The notes: generated by a model from the sequence alone, not told the origin. Shown: positions 23,185 to 35,532, counted from the first letter of the stretch. The stretch is DNA of 64,000 nucleotides from Ampelomyces quisqualis (GCA_018398575.1 JAGTXZ010000014.1:1798001-1862000); one strand, 5' to 3'. Translations and numbers: made by a program.

Positions 23185-26100
23185 ATGGAGGCGGACTGGG
23201 ACGAGGTATGCGCAGCCGTCAACGTGACTCTGCACCACGCGGATCGTGAGAACAGAGCGCGCGGCCTACCAGAAACTGACCGTCGTGTAGCTAGCCATAG
23301 CTCAACTACCCCCGCCTGCACCCCACCATCCTGCCACGCCCATTTCCACCTTTGCATTCGACACAACGCAGGAGCTGCTGTGGACGGGCAACAACCAAGT
23401 GACTATGTTCACCGGGTCGCGGCCACCTACACATCGGCTTATGCTAGCTTAGGGACGCGTGACCTCGCTATACGGGCCACAGCTCGAGCGCTACACGTCT
23501 TACCGCGGCCATGCCACCTCCGACGGCCCCGTCAAACAGTTCCTCTTCACCGACAAAGGCGTCCTCTCCATCTCAAGACAAAGCGTCCACTACTCCCACC
23601 GGCGCGGCTTGACACAATGGCACCTGACGTACGTCGCGCATGAACCAGCAGCGTGGCCGGGACACAGTACGCTGACGAGTGGCGCGCAGGAGCCCCGAGT
23701 TCAAGGATCTCAGATGCATGAATTTCACCTCCAAAGGGACTCGCGAGATATTGATCGCAGGATGCCAGGACCAAATGTTCAAGATCGATGTGGAGAAAGG
23801 CACACTTAGCGACACTGTAAGTCGAAACGAGACGGGTGCGGCGGTCCACTAACGCACCCAGCTGCCCGTCGACACACAGTACACAATCATGAAGCGTGCA
23901 GGCCAGTACCTCTGCGCCGCCACCAAGAATGGCGGCATACACATCCTCGACTCCGGATCACTTTCTGTTATCAAGGTCTTCGAAGGCCATACCGGCAGCA
24001 TCAGCGACATGGATGCCAAGGGTGACTTCCTTGCCACTTGTGGCTGGTCTCCAAGACAGCAATATGCCTATATGCTGGACCCATTCACGAATGTCTTTTC
24101 GTTGAAGACACTGAAACAATTACCTCCCATTCCATTTCACACTGGTGCCGCATTTGTACGAATGCATCCGCGCATGTCTACCACGGCAATCATCGCGTCC
24201 CAAAATGGCCAGATGCAGGTGATTGACCTCATGAATCCGGACTCGGCCAACTTGCGACAGATCAATCTGTATGATTCTTATCTGGCTGGATTCGAGATGG
24301 CCCCCTCTGGTGAGGCATTTGCGCTGGCAGACTCCAACTCCCATGTCCACCTCTGGGGCTCGCCTACAAAGGTCCACTTTCCCGAGTACAGCAACCCCAC
24401 AGAGTTTGCGGACCACCCCATACCACCCCCCTCGATGGACTGGAGCCCCGACACGTAAGTACTCACATTTTCGAGCCCTTGGCTTTACGCTGATTTCCAA
24501 GACCTCTCAACACAGTCGGTATCCCCTACTACAAAGAGTCTCTTCTCTCCAGCTGGCCAAGTCACATGGTCTTCGAGGTAGGGGCGCCGCCAGCGAAGAT
24601 AGATGGCGCCGTTTTGAGCAGTATGACGAGGGCAGACATTGGCTTCTTCGCGAAAAATCCTCGTACGAAGCGCCGGAACCAGGTCGAGGTGACCCGACAA
24701 ACAGACCGTTCGAATGATTCTCTCACGCCTCCCAAATTCCTCAGTGAAAAGTCTCGGGCATCACAAACTCCCAACGAATCTGATGCAAGAGCTGTAGAGA
24801 CCATGGAAACTCTGACTGACCTTCACCTCGATGATGTGACCCGCAAGGATGTTCCTGCAATGTATGGGAATGTGGAGATCAAATACAGCAAGTTTGGCGT
24901 GGACGACTTTGACTTTGCCTACTACAACCAGACTCCATTCTCGGGTCTCGAAACACATATCACAAATTCGTACGCGAATCCGCTTCTGCAGCTCTTCCGC
25001 TTCACGCCCTTGATTCGAAATCTGGCTTTACAGCACACAGCGTCCCCCTGTCTCTTCGAGTCCTGTCTTTTGTGTGAACTTGGCTTTTTGATTGACATGC
25101 TCGAGAAAGCTGCTGGTCTCAATTGTCAAGCGTCTAACTTCCTCAAGACTTTTAGCGGTCTTTCCAATGCCGTCTCGTTGAACTTGTTGGAGGAGTTTGC
25201 GCCCAACATTGCGCTCACCAGCATGATTCAGAATTTGAATCGTTTCCTTCTCGACAAGATTTCCGAGGAGTTTCGCCAAATGCTACCAAGTCAAAGTGGC
25301 CCCTCGCTGATGGACCATGTCTTGGAAACACAAGCAAGAGCGAGCATGCGTTGTGCGCAATGCGCTAACGAGACTATCAGAGGCGGTAAAAATTTTGTTA
25401 ACGAGCTGGTATATCCAGCAAAGCACGTCATGAAGAATACAAGGATCCCACGACCTACCTTCTCACAGATCCTCAAGGCAAGCGTGGAGCGACAGGATCA
25501 GACCCGCGGCTGGTGTACAAAGTGCAACAGGTACCAACAGATGGTTCAACGCAAGACGATACAGTCCATTCCTGGTGTTTTGATGCTCAATGCTGCGATA
25601 CAAAGCCACGAAGCGAAGCTTTTGTGGTCTATACCCAACTGGCTACCGCAAGAGGTCGGAATCATAGTAGATCAAGGACAGTTCTACTGCTTCGAAGGCC
25701 AAGACCTGAAGCTGCACTTGCAGCGAGGTGTTTTCGATATCATGGTTTATGAACTGGTCGGTGTCGTTGCCGATATCAATAGTGGAGAGCATCAGAAACC
25801 TCACCTAGTCGCCACCATCAATACAGGTCCATCTTCTCGCGAACCAGAAGCAGAGGACAAATGGCATCTGTTCAACGACTTCCTAGTCAGACCTGTGCCG
25901 AAGGAGGAAGCTTTACGATTTGAGCCGAGCTGGAAATTACCCTCTGTATTGACGTACCAGCTCAAGACTGCCAGAAACAAGATTGACGATTCTTGGAAGG
26001 AAAGCCTAGACACTTCGATGTTATACCGCTGGTGGTCTTCCAATCCAGCGCCGCCAGAGGACAAGTTCAAGCTCTTACAGGCCTCGACCGAGACACCGCG

Positions 26101-26878
26101 CGCTGGCTATCCTGTGGCCATCGATGCAGAGTTTATTAGACTGCAGGCCGAAGAGATCGAGATGAAGGCTGATGGAACTCGGCAGACCATTCGCCCAGAC
26201 CGTAAGGGTCTTGCTCGTGTCTCAGTGTGTCGTGGTGAAGGCGAGCATGCTGGCCTGCCCTTCATCGATGACTACATCGCCGTCAGCGAACAGGTAATCG
26301 ACTATCTCACTGAATGGTCTGGCATCTCGCCCGGTGACCTGAACCGCGAGACTTCTCCACATGCTCCTGTCAGTCTCAAGCACGCCTACAAGAAGCTCTG
26401 GCTTCTACTCAACCTCGGCTGCGTCTTTGTCGGACATTCACTCGCAAATGACTTCCGGACGATCAACATTCACGTTCCAAAAGCCCAAGTGGTCGATACA
26501 AGCAACCTGTTTTTCCTTCCGGACTTCAAGAGGAGGCTAAATCTCAAGTTTCTGGCCTGGTGCGTGCTCAAAGAGCGAATCCAACAAGACACGCACGACA
26601 GTATCGAGGATGCAACCACCGCCCTGAAGCTTTGGCGAAAGTACGAGGAGTTTGTGGACGCCGGAGTGCTAGAGCCAATGCTGAACGACATATATGCAAC
26701 AGGTAGCCAGGTCAAGTTCAAAGCTCCCGGAAGTAGTGGCGCGCTCGTAGGTGGGAATAACAGATATAGTGCAGGTGCAAATGCGTCCGGAAGAGACACT
26801 CCCGAGCCGATGACGACGCCGAAGAAGGGCAGCGTGTTCGGTGGTGTTGGGTTTAGGAGCCCGATGCGACGGTGTTGA
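23185..26878 (+). CDS. PAN2: PAN2, catalytic subunit of the PAN2-PAN3 deadenylase
   Basis: A poly(A)-specific 3' exonuclease that trims mRNA tails in the cytoplasm with PAN3 and poly(A)-binding protein. Six exons (23185-23205, 23291-23398, 23453-23628, 23690-23816, 23862-24454, 24502-26878) join in frame to 1133 residues. The start MEADWDE matches the family. Order: WD40 propeller, a linker that binds PAN3, an inactive ubiquitin-hydrolase-like domain (about 460-830), then a DEDDh exonuclease. Its acidic residues are visible in AIDAEF (about 882), ANDFRT (about 990) and SIEDATTA (about 1043), with the His in HDSIED. The Gly/Asn-rich tail is variable. The first coding exon is only 21 nt. Confidence 0.96.
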
Positions 26879-27206
26879 ACGCGGAAAGCGTATAAACATG
26901 GACGCCGAGATGGTGTGATGTCGTATAGCAAATTTTTATATCAATTGAGATTATGACCATTAGCTACATTGCAACAAGCTGAAGAGTCGGCATCGCAGCC
27001 CTCGTGCATTCTTGTAAGCGTGTCTTCTAGTGGCACTCCAAAAAGCCATGTTGGTGGAGTACTGCCCTTGTTTGTGTCCTCATCTTCGACACCTCCTAAT
27101 GGCTGCCACGTTTGTGCCCCGCACCGCGTCATCGTGCGACGTCAGGTGCCACCCGCGCCACGAGTACGCCACGATCCGCTTCGAACGACTTATCACGTTT
27201 GCAGCC
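26879..27206. other. Intergenic, no gene seen
   Basis: A 328-bp gap between two same-strand genes. The reading frame of the downstream gene is open upstream of its ATG (to 27030), but without an ATG, so 27207 is kept as the start. Confidence 0.5.
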
Positions 27207-27669
27207 ATGTCGTCTCGCGGCATTCCCGAGGTGCTGATGCAGAAGGTCGATGAATATGTTGACTCTCTCGCGCCTCAGATTCAACCACGTATCGCAAGTG
27301 AGCTGGAGCTCTTCCAGCAGAAAACCATCGACAGTCTTGAGACTCAGGTCATCGATGCCTTCCGTTCCCTGTTCAACAAGGACAGGTCAGGTCCTTCGGA
27401 TGGCAGCCGAGACAATTACCTCAACGATTCGGCGCCGAATGCCTACGGTGGTCAGTCGTTGCCATTCGCCGATGAGATCGCGAAGTTGACACGGAGCTTC
27501 GGCCAGATTTCTGACGAAGCCGGTGGCGACTTGCGTGACATTTTCGCTCTTACTCAAGGGCGAGATGGAGATGCAAATCAAGAGCAAATCCATTCTCAGG
27601 ATTCAGACTTCAGCCAAGGTGCACGAGGTTTTCTCTCGTCTGCAATCAACGCGGTTCAAGACCATCTAG

Positions 27670-27708
<39 letters not shown>

Positions 27709-28823
27709 CAAACAACCAAGGTCAGAACCTCCAGATTGGTGGCTTACTTGGTATGTTGAGCAGCACACTCAAGGATGCCTCACAGAACCCAGAGGAGAAA
27801 GCGAGACTCATCAGTCCTGAAATCAAGCAGAGTGTTGGTGAGAAACTCCGCATGCAGCATGCTCCCATTGCCGAGCAATTCACCCGCATTGCTCTGGATC
27901 ATATCAAGCGCTGGCTGAGAGGAAACACGAGCACGCGTGATCTTGGTGACGGGGCCAGAGCTGAAATTGCAGACCAGGTGGGCGACTTGGTCAAGGGCCT
28001 TGGAAGCTTGTTCGGAAGCAAGAAGTCTAGCAACGAAGAATCTGCACGAGGCCTCGACGAATCGAGCCGGGGCGAGACTGGAGGAGGCTTCTCTCGTGTC
28101 ATCAGCGACAAGCTGAGCACTGGTCTAGCCAAAGTCCATCGCGAAGTTCGCCTCGAATTCCGCAAGGTCCTCGGCGCCATAGAAAAGCAGCTGTTCGAGC
28201 TCCTTCCCGACCAGTTCCAGCGGCCTTTAGAAAAGATCCTCGGAGGAAATCCATTCGACTCGCAACTCGACCGCGATGCATCCGGTACAACTGACCGAGG
28301 GTTCGGGGATGACATCAAATCCAAGTTACTCTCGAAAGTTCGTGCTCTGGTACAAAAGATGCAGGAAACACTACGAGAGAGCATCATGGCCGTGCTCAAT
28401 GGAGGACATCGTCGGTTCGAGAGAGAGAGCTGGGTCTTCGTGCAGGCTATGGTGGAGCAGAAAGTGCAAAGGTATCTGCCCGAGGTGAAGATCGACGTTC
28501 CGGATGACATTGGCAATGAGAATGTCAGCGTGGGCACACCCCGCCAGAATTCACAACTTGGAAGACCGCAAGACTCAAGCATGTATACAAGCGAACCACA
28601 AAGGCAAGACATGCAGTCGGGAGGCAGCGGGTTTCCGGGTGGGCAATCTTATCACGAAGGTGCACAGATGAGCGGACCCCCATATCAAGGTGCTTACAAC
28701 GAAGGTCCACCGAACCCAGGCATGTACATGGATGGACCGCCGAGGCAGAGTGGCTACGAGGGTGGGAAGCCATGTGCGGGAGATGGGCACACACAGTATC
28801 AACAACAGCAAAATTGGAGGTAA
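27207..28823 (+). CDS. Conserved-looking protein of unknown function with poly-Asn run
   Basis: One uninterrupted exon of 538 residues starting MSSRGIPEVL. I do not recognise a catalytic domain. The first 110 residues and the central part (about 180-430) are predicted mainly helical with regular heptads. A run of 12 Asn (about residues 156-167) comes from an AAC repeat. The C-terminal 110 residues are Gly/Pro/Gln/Tyr-rich and look disordered. No signal peptide or membrane segment is visible. The regular helices and the long frame argue it is real, and similar unnamed proteins are common in ascomycetes. Confidence 0.85.
27672..27708 (+). repeat. AAC trinucleotide microsatellite encoding poly-Asn
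   Basis: About 12 AAC units in frame inside the unknown protein at 27207-28823. Its length is likely to vary between strains. The borders are approximate. Confidence 0.85.
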
Positions 28824-29030
28824 AAGCACCGATCTGGACTTCGTAACAGACAGTTTCTGACATCAATCAACTCCGAATGCAAATTTACAAACCTCATATA
28901 ATGGACCAACAGCAAGAAGTTGATCAAGCCACATGTAGCCTCGTACTGGTTTGGGTCTACTCAATACGTAGTTTGAACACCACATCCTCCCTGTCCGCAA
29001 TGCAACAACATGACTGCACGAATTCCTTCA
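28824..29030. other. Intergenic, no gene seen
   Basis: A short gap between the poly-Asn gene and the methyltransferase relic. I see nothing in it. Confidence 0.4.
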
Positions 29031-29745
29031 CGCAGTCTACATGTCTTCGCTGCACTGGGGCTGGATATCCTTCTGCCAGCATAGATCGCCGACACTCGAC
29101 CATTCCATTCCGCAATATAGCTAGCCAGTGTGGGATGGTCGAGAGCATGGCGTTGGTTTCGATCGGTATGACGATGTTGTGCGAGGCCGGTATGCTTCAG
29201 AGCGCGTGGAGGAGCTGGAGTCAGACGGCAAGATTGGCAGCCGGGACAGGGAACGAGAGAAGGAACGACATTCTATTGCCTTTTTCTGTGCAGACGCATC
29301 GAATCCCGTAGCCTGGAGTCCTTGGATGCAAGAAAGCATCTAGGGCGCTTCAGCAAACGACACTGACTGTTGGGTGCTGGGATTGGATACTGCATATCGT
29401 TTTTCGCCTTCTCGTCGGCCTCTCCATAAACATGCACATGTGAATCTGCGTGCATCGTTCATGGCATTCGATCTTTGCCTCTCACCGACCGCTACGCTTA
29501 CCCAGAGGCTGTACTCCGTGTCTTGACTCTGCTCATGCATGCTCCATGGATGAACTTTGGCACATTGGAAGACTACCGACGCAGTTTAATCGAAGTCGGG
29601 TATTTTGAAGATACGATCAGTATTGTGGACGTGTCTGAGCATGTCTTCGGGCCCTTGTCGAATTACATGAACAAACAAGACGCGAGGCTGGAAAAGGTAG
29701 GATTCGGGATTGGAAAGTTCAGCGTGGCAAAAAAACTTGTTTAGA
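29031..29745 (+). pseudogene. Decayed SAM-dependent methyltransferase gene
   Basis: Pieces of a class I (UbiE-like) fungal methyltransferase can be read in order, but not in one frame. One frame gives PVWDGREHGVGFDRYDD, then CADASNPVAWSPWMQESI, a TAG stop at 29341-29343, and in the same frame VLGLDTAYRFSPSRRPLH and FMAFDLCL. The frame then shifts near 29500 to LMHAPWMNFGTLEDYRRSL, EVGYFEDTISIVDVSEHVF. A second TAG precedes PVWDG. Both TAGs could come from CAG by C-to-T change, as in RIP, but this cannot be shown without relatives. The SAM-binding glycine motif was not found. The family call rests on the C-terminal half. Confidence 0.6.
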
Positions 29746-30252
29746 TAGTGGGGACGAACTGTAGTCATCAGAGGTGTTGTAGTTGTGGCGAAAAGATAAG
29801 GAGGGCTGCACATGTGCAAAACTTTGGTTCGCCTCAGCCATTGAGCCACAAGCAGCACTGACTGGTACATCCTTTAGAAACGTGTCTTGTTGATCCGAGT
29901 AGACAAGAATCACGCACGCTTTGATCCAGATTTCGTTTGCGTGTGATCAGGGGAGCGCGCCCTGAAGTTGAGACTGCATCTCATCTGAACTATGGTACCG
30001 AGCCAGGAAGTTCAACCTCAACAGCATTACTCCGAGATCACAGTCTGTGTTCTAGTTCTTGCTTCTCTTTAAAAGAGGTTTGAATCTGCTGAATGATAAT
30101 TCAGCGTCCGTTACTTCCAAATCCTCACTATCAAAGATTTCGTACCTGATCCCAAGCCATTTTCACACACACTTTATATATATCAGCCTCTGCTACCAAA
30201 ACACTACTACTGTAAGCACTACCATCACCACCAACACACCACTACCGTCACC
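29746..30252. other. Promoter region of first RING-like gene
   Basis: A 507-bp stretch with no gene. The 60 bases before the start are rich in CAC/ACC repeats. Confidence 0.45.
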
Positions 30253-30690
30253 ATGGCCACCACACTCTCCACACCCACCACCAAAGCAGCCTTCCTAGCA
30301 GAAGGCTTCGACCTCACCATCCTCGACACCACCAGCGACCAAGAAGACTGCGCCATCTGCACCAAGCCAATCTACAAAGCAAAGTGCGACAACGACGCAA
30401 AGTCGCACAACCACGGCCCCAACTGCTCTCCAGAGCCCAAAGACAAACTTGCCGCTGCTCCGGCTCCGCTCAACGCGTACCCCGAACCAGGCATCAGGAT
30501 CAAGGCGTGCGGACACGTCTTGGGCCACCGGTGTGCACTCCGTTGGTTCGAGCTTAAGAACACGTGTCCGTTTTGTCGGAGGAAAGTGTTTTTTCTTAGC
30601 GAGGAGGCGGCGGCGGACGCGGCGTTTGCGCTTGTGGAGGGGGAGTATGTTGGGCAGGAGATGGCGGGGCGTGTAGTTGGATGGTTTTAG
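30253..30690 (+). CDS. Small RING-like zinc-finger protein (first of pair)
   Basis: A single-exon gene of 145 residues, probably a ubiquitin E3 or adaptor. Zinc ligands are visible as CAIC (about residues 35-38), then after a loop of about 52 residues KACGHVLGHRCALRWF and finally CPFCRR. In a standard RING the sequence is C-G-H-x-x-H/C; here Gly takes the fifth ligand position, with a His one residue later. The loop also holds extra Cys and His (CDNDAKSHNHGPNC). No membrane segment is seen. It lies 245 bp upstream of a second gene with the same fold. Confidence 0.8.
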   Translation: MATTLSTPTTKAAFLAEGFDLTILDTTSDQEDCAICTKPIYKAKCDNDAKSHNHGPNCSPEPKDKLAAAPAPLNAYPEPGIRIKACGHVLGHRCALRWFELKNTCPFCRRKVFFLSEEAAADAAFALVEGEYVGQEMAGRVVGWF

Positions 30691-30935
30691 GCTGGGTGTG
30701 GTGCTGATGGCTTCGCGGGGTTTTCTTCTAGTTGTTTTTAGTTTGTCTCCAAGGTGTGGTTATGAATGTGGATTTGCTTTGGTCAATGATATTGCTTGCT
30801 TGTCGTGTACAAAGCGTGGGATTTGCTATGTTGTCGTTTGCAATCGTCATCATCGCAAATGGGTTTGTCAAGCTGTCGGATTAGATATACTCGTTGTATT
30901 CTCCCCAACCACCTCCGTTGTCCTGTCTATTCACC

Positions 30936-31406
30936 ATGTCGGCTTCAAATTCTCCTATCCGCTGCGCCACGGTACAAGACACCTGCCCCCCTACCTGCCC
31001 CATCTGTTTCGACCCGCTGACACATACCCGCCCTCCGCAAGCGGACAACGAACCCGCAGTCACGATCACGCAATGCGGCCACGTGTTTGGAAAACACTGC
31101 CTGGCTAAGTGGATGCGCGAGCACAACACCTGCCCTGTATGTCGCGTCGAGGCCGTCGCACCCAACATCTACACGGAGAGCCACGGCAACACTAGCGAGC
31201 CAAGTAACTTTGCTCTAGGAGCATACGCGACGGAAGGCAGCGCTCTCAACGTAGCGATTCACAACAGACATCAGAAAGCGATGCGCGTGGCCGTCAATAC
31301 CCATGAGCGCGACAGCACACGAGCCAGCAACACCGACGACAAGAACAGGGGTACGGGTACGGGTATCAAGCGCTCATTCCGCGCAACGAGGTATTCCTAC
31401 GCCTGA
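30936..31406 (+). CDS. Small RING-like zinc-finger protein (second of pair)
   Basis: A single-exon gene of 156 residues. The RING-like region is CPICFDPL, TQCGHVFGKHCLAKWM and CPVCRVE. As in the neighbour, Gly stands at the usual fifth ligand position (CGHVFG). The C-terminal half is polar and shows no known domain. The frame is open upstream to 30894, but 30936 is the first ATG. Likely a diverged tandem relative of the gene at 30253, as the order of ligands and spacing after CGH agree. Confidence 0.8.
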   Translation: MSASNSPIRCATVQDTCPPTCPICFDPLTHTRPPQADNEPAVTITQCGHVFGKHCLAKWMREHNTCPVCRVEAVAPNIYTESHGNTSEPSNFALGAYATEGSALNVAIHNRHQKAMRVAVNTHERDSTRASNTDDKNRGTGTGIKRSFRATRYSYA

Positions 31407-32047
31407 AGACAAAGCGATAGTTTGGGGCTGGGCAGTCACCTACGAGTTATGCGTTTCACAGTCCATGTAGCCAGAAACACAAATCTTTCCCTGCTCTACC
31501 TATCCATCGCCCCTCGCTTCCACACTCCCTCCTCACCTGCTGATTTTATTCCCACCGTGCCGTCCAGCACGACCACATCCCGTCGTGTACACTACTGCTA
31601 CGCACTCCCAGCAGAATAACTGTATACAGGTGTAGATGTGATTAGTAGGGGTAGTGAGCTACCATACCTCGCTGTACATGGGCGCGAGATGGATCAATCG
31701 ACAATGCAGTAACAGTACGAAGTAAGTCAGAGTGGCCTTGAAGTAGGCGCAGATTAGGGCGGGTAGATGAGATACACTCGCATCGACAAAACGGCCGGCA
31801 AGGATGCGTGGTGAGGATGGTGGGGTAGAAGGTATCTTTATGTCTAGGGTGTTTGGGGCAAGGGATATATAGATGAATTGGTGGCGTCTAACTTGGAAGG
31901 ATAGTCTAAGTGTCTAATAAACACATCTATCATACGAGTATCGGCTGTCCGGCAATCCAACCCAACGCCACACTGTTACAGGGTCCAGGCAAGTGGAAGT
32001 CAAGATAAGACTCCGACCCGCTCCAGGAGAACAAGCTCAACCCTGCA
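31407..32047. other. Convergent intergenic region, no gene seen
   Basis: A 641-bp gap between convergent genes. It should hold the 3' ends of the RING-like gene and the FacB-like gene. No coding signal is seen. Confidence 0.5.
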
Positions 32048-35000
32048 TTATCCCCCCGTCCCCCCAGGCCCAAAGAAGAACCCATCGAACAAGTCAAACC
32101 CGTTCCCATCGCTCCAATCGTGCGTGCCGTCCCCGAAGCCCATGCCAAACCCTATTCCGACGTCTTGCATGCCGCTGCTGTTAGCATCTGCTTGACCAGC
32201 ACTTCCCTGCACAGGGGAACTATCTAAGAAATTAAGGTCTGAAAAGCCGCCAATTTCTGGGTATGTCGAGTTGATGCTCTGCGCAAATGCATTGTAGGGG
32301 AGTTGGTGGGGCACCTGATAGGGTGACGGCATGGGATTGGGTGGAGATTGAGATATTGCCGGCGACAAGGTGGGATTATTGGCTGTAAAGTTTGGCGAGG
32401 TGAAGAAGGATGGTTGTTGGTGTGTTCGTAACTGGGGGGATATTTTGAGGTCGGCTGTGAAAGGCTGGATGTTGTGTGGTTGTGGTTCAGCCTTGATAGG
32501 TGGTGGTGGAGGACGCATTGCATTGACTTGATTGGATACACGACTAAACGAACGTTTATCCGTTTCGGCTTCTGAAAACAAATTTTTCAAGTTCATGTCG
32601 AAGCGCGGCACTGGCCGTCGTGTTTGTTGTTGCGCAAAGTAGTTGTTGATGCTTGCATGCCCGGATGAGTATCCTTGCGTCTCCGTGTTCGACCTACCAT
32701 CGGCATCTGATACCGATGCATAAGTTGTGGTCGGAGAATCTGACGATGCTTGAGCGTGATCCTGCTGTGTTTGTGCATGCACTCGCAGGGCTTGTGGGCC
32801 GAACCCTGTCGTAGTCATGCACATCTGAATGGTTGCTTTGCTCATCCGATCAAAGGCATCACGGCATGCCTCCGCTGGCGGACAATTGTCGATCAGGTCA
32901 CCCAAGACGGACGTCGCGGCCAGTACAGTAAAGTCAACATCGTCGAGAGACTGCAGGAAGAGTCAGCTCCACTAGCTCAGCAAAAAAGCGAAAAGGCTTC
33001 ATGTCGTCAATTGTAACACGGGAAGATCAGGCTGACGTACTAGTAAGCTTCGTACATGAACGCTGTGCCACACCGCGTAGAGGAAAGAGATACCTGATAC
33101 TGGTTAGCGGAATCGTCAATCGGAGATGACAACCTACCAGCCATGAAGAGATGATGCGTAGCGAGGAACGTGTAATTCACCAAGTGCACGCGATGCAACT
33201 GTCTGTACAGCTTCAAGACCTTTTGGCCAGCCTCGGCGACTTTGAGAAACACGAGGTCTTCGTCTCCTCGCTCTTCGACGCTGACCATGGACGGGCTCCC
33301 AACGTCCGAGCCTGTATTGCCTAGCTCATTCTGCAGGTCAGACGGTACGACCAGGCTTTGCCGGTATAGCATAATAAGTGCCTGCCAATAGTTGAGCTCC
33401 AGGAAAAGCGGCGAGAATTGCACGCCTGCATCGAGTTGCGTTGGCGCAGACTCCTTCCATTCGAGCAATCGTCTGTCAATATCCACACGCCAGGCGCGAA
33501 AGGAGTCAAACTTGGCCAGAAATGGCGATGGCAGCTTGGTATGCATAAACTCATTGGCCTGATTCGCGCCACTGACTCTAGCCTGTTGTGCCTGGCGATG
33601 CTGCAGTACCTGCAAGATTTCAGACTGCAGCAGTCTGAGCCTGAAGTAGTGGTGCGCGATGATTTTGTAGGTCGGCTTCTCATGATGCGCAGGAGGCTCG
33701 AGGAATCCTTCCTTGGTTATGAATCGATCATCTAGAAGCGACGGAAACTCCGTAGTCACGATCTGATCCGTGATGCCCTACAAACGGGTTAGCGTCTTCG
33801 ACCGCGCCAATGGGTATTGGCACTGCGCTGTCCATAATCATCACGCGCTATGCTGTGACTGACAATGTCGGCCGAAACAAGAGACATGTGTGTAATACTG
33901 TGTCCAGCGCCAACGTTGACGCGATGATGCCGGCAGAAAACAAAAAACGGGGAGCCCGCGCGTCAACAAAAAGGTCGGTGTAACAAAGGCGGAAAGGCCA
34001 CTCACAAATGGCCGGCCAACACAGGTACTGACGAGCCTGTCAAGAGAATAAACACACCACCACAGCCGTCTTCGCAAATCTCGGACCCATTGCCTGCGGC
34101 CCCTCTCCTTTGCATCGACTTTTGTCGGGTTCGCACTGTCCGCAGGCGTTGTGGTGCCATTGCCTTCGGCTTTGAACTCGGACCCCCCAGCAGGGTGGTC
34201 TTCCGAGCCAGACCCGTCGATGCCCACACCATCCTCGTAATGCAACCCCAAATCCACGCCTAGCCGGACAGCGACACCCACGATGTACCACAAGCCAGGC
34301 GCAACGGGTCTCAACAGCGCGAAGCCAGCAAGGAGTAGCACGGCTTGGAGCTCCTCCAGGCCTCCCCCGAAGCCATCGGGGCGGTCCGCAGCCGGTGAAG
34401 ACCCAAGGAAGGTTTCGAGGTGGACAATGGCGGAAGCGTGGTACTCTTCGGGCTGATGTTGTTGACCTGCGAGGCGCCGCTTCTTGTTACGTTGTGGAGA
34501 GGCCGGGGGGTCCTCCGAGTCGGAACTGCCCAGTATGATGCCAGCGCCTATCGCAAAGACAATGTTGAGCATGTACGACTCTCGTGATGTCCTGTGCCGT
34601 TCGCCACCCGATGCATAGACGCGCTCAAACATGTCCATGAACTCGCCGCGGTGGAGGATGGGAATCTGCGGGTTCGCGTGCTCAAAGTACAGGTCGACAA
34701 GCCGCGAGGCAAGGTCTCGGTCTGGAAACGGCGCCTGGCGAATGGTGGGTTTCGTCTGCAGGCCGAAGAACGAGTCGCGCATCGAGGTGCCGCTGTCGAC
34801 GACGTTGGCGGCGGCCTTGCCCCCGCGATTGCTGCCGCGCTCCGAGGAAGAGCCCGACACGGAGCTCTTGACGGCGGCGAAGACGACCCGTGCAAAGGAT
34901 ATGCCCGAGGTGGAGCCCAGATAGCGCGGGTCGCTGGCGCCCTGCACCGACACCATGCCGATGTTGGAGACCAGCTTGGTGAGCTTCTCGCGGTCGTAGC

Positions 35001-35532
35001 GCTCACTGTCTTCCTGGGTCGGCGCGCTGGCGGGCGTCGCAATGCCGCTGCGCTGCTGCGCGGGCGCCGCGAGGGCGCTGGTGGCGGCCGTGGTGCCATG
35101 GGCCGCGAGGCTCGGGGTGAAGGCTTGGGCGGGCGGGACGTCGAGGGCGTTGTCATGCAGCAGCGTCTCGAGGTGGGCGACGCGGGTCTCGAGGTAGTAG
35201 ACGTAGCTGCGTGCTTGTCAGTGCCGGCCCTGGTGCTTCTCCCCGGGGGCTGGTGCGGCGTACCTGCGCGGTATCTCGCGCTTCGTCATGGGGTCGTAGC
35301 CCACGCACTTGACGCCGGCCTTGTCGCAGGACGCGCACGAGGGCAAACGCTGGTCGCAGCGGTTCTTGCGCAGGCGACAGCGGTTGCACGCGCTCACATT
35401 GCGGAAGGACGAGGCCGCCGATGCTGGCGCCGTGGGCGACGACGGCTTCACCGAGGCTACCGACGACGCCGAGGGCGAGGGGAGGTCGGCATCATGGGAC
35501 GAATCCTCCATGGATCGCTTGAGGCCGCTCAT
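32048..35532 (-). CDS. facB: FacB/Cat8-like Zn2Cys6 activator of acetate utilisation
   Basis: A nuclear activator for growth on acetate and other C2 sources. Exons 35532-35264, 35206-34006, 33777-33138, 33093-33041 and 32950-32048 give 1021 residues. The zinc cluster has Cys 49, 52, 59, 66, 69 and 76, in ACNRCRLRKNRCDQRLPSC, followed by YDPMTKREIPRSYVYYLETR, the linker and coiled coil typical of FacB/Cat8. The fungal_trans domain includes RRLWWCVYSLDRLVSTCVGRP. The region ISFLYAVWHS, LDDVDFTVLAATSVLGDL is also family-specific. The C-terminus is Gln/Asn/Pro-rich and ends in an acidic-aromatic segment (DLFDGFFFGP), a likely activation region. The third intron boundary encloses a 228-nt intron, the longest in the window. 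A MITE lies 233 bp upstream of the start. Confidence 0.93.
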
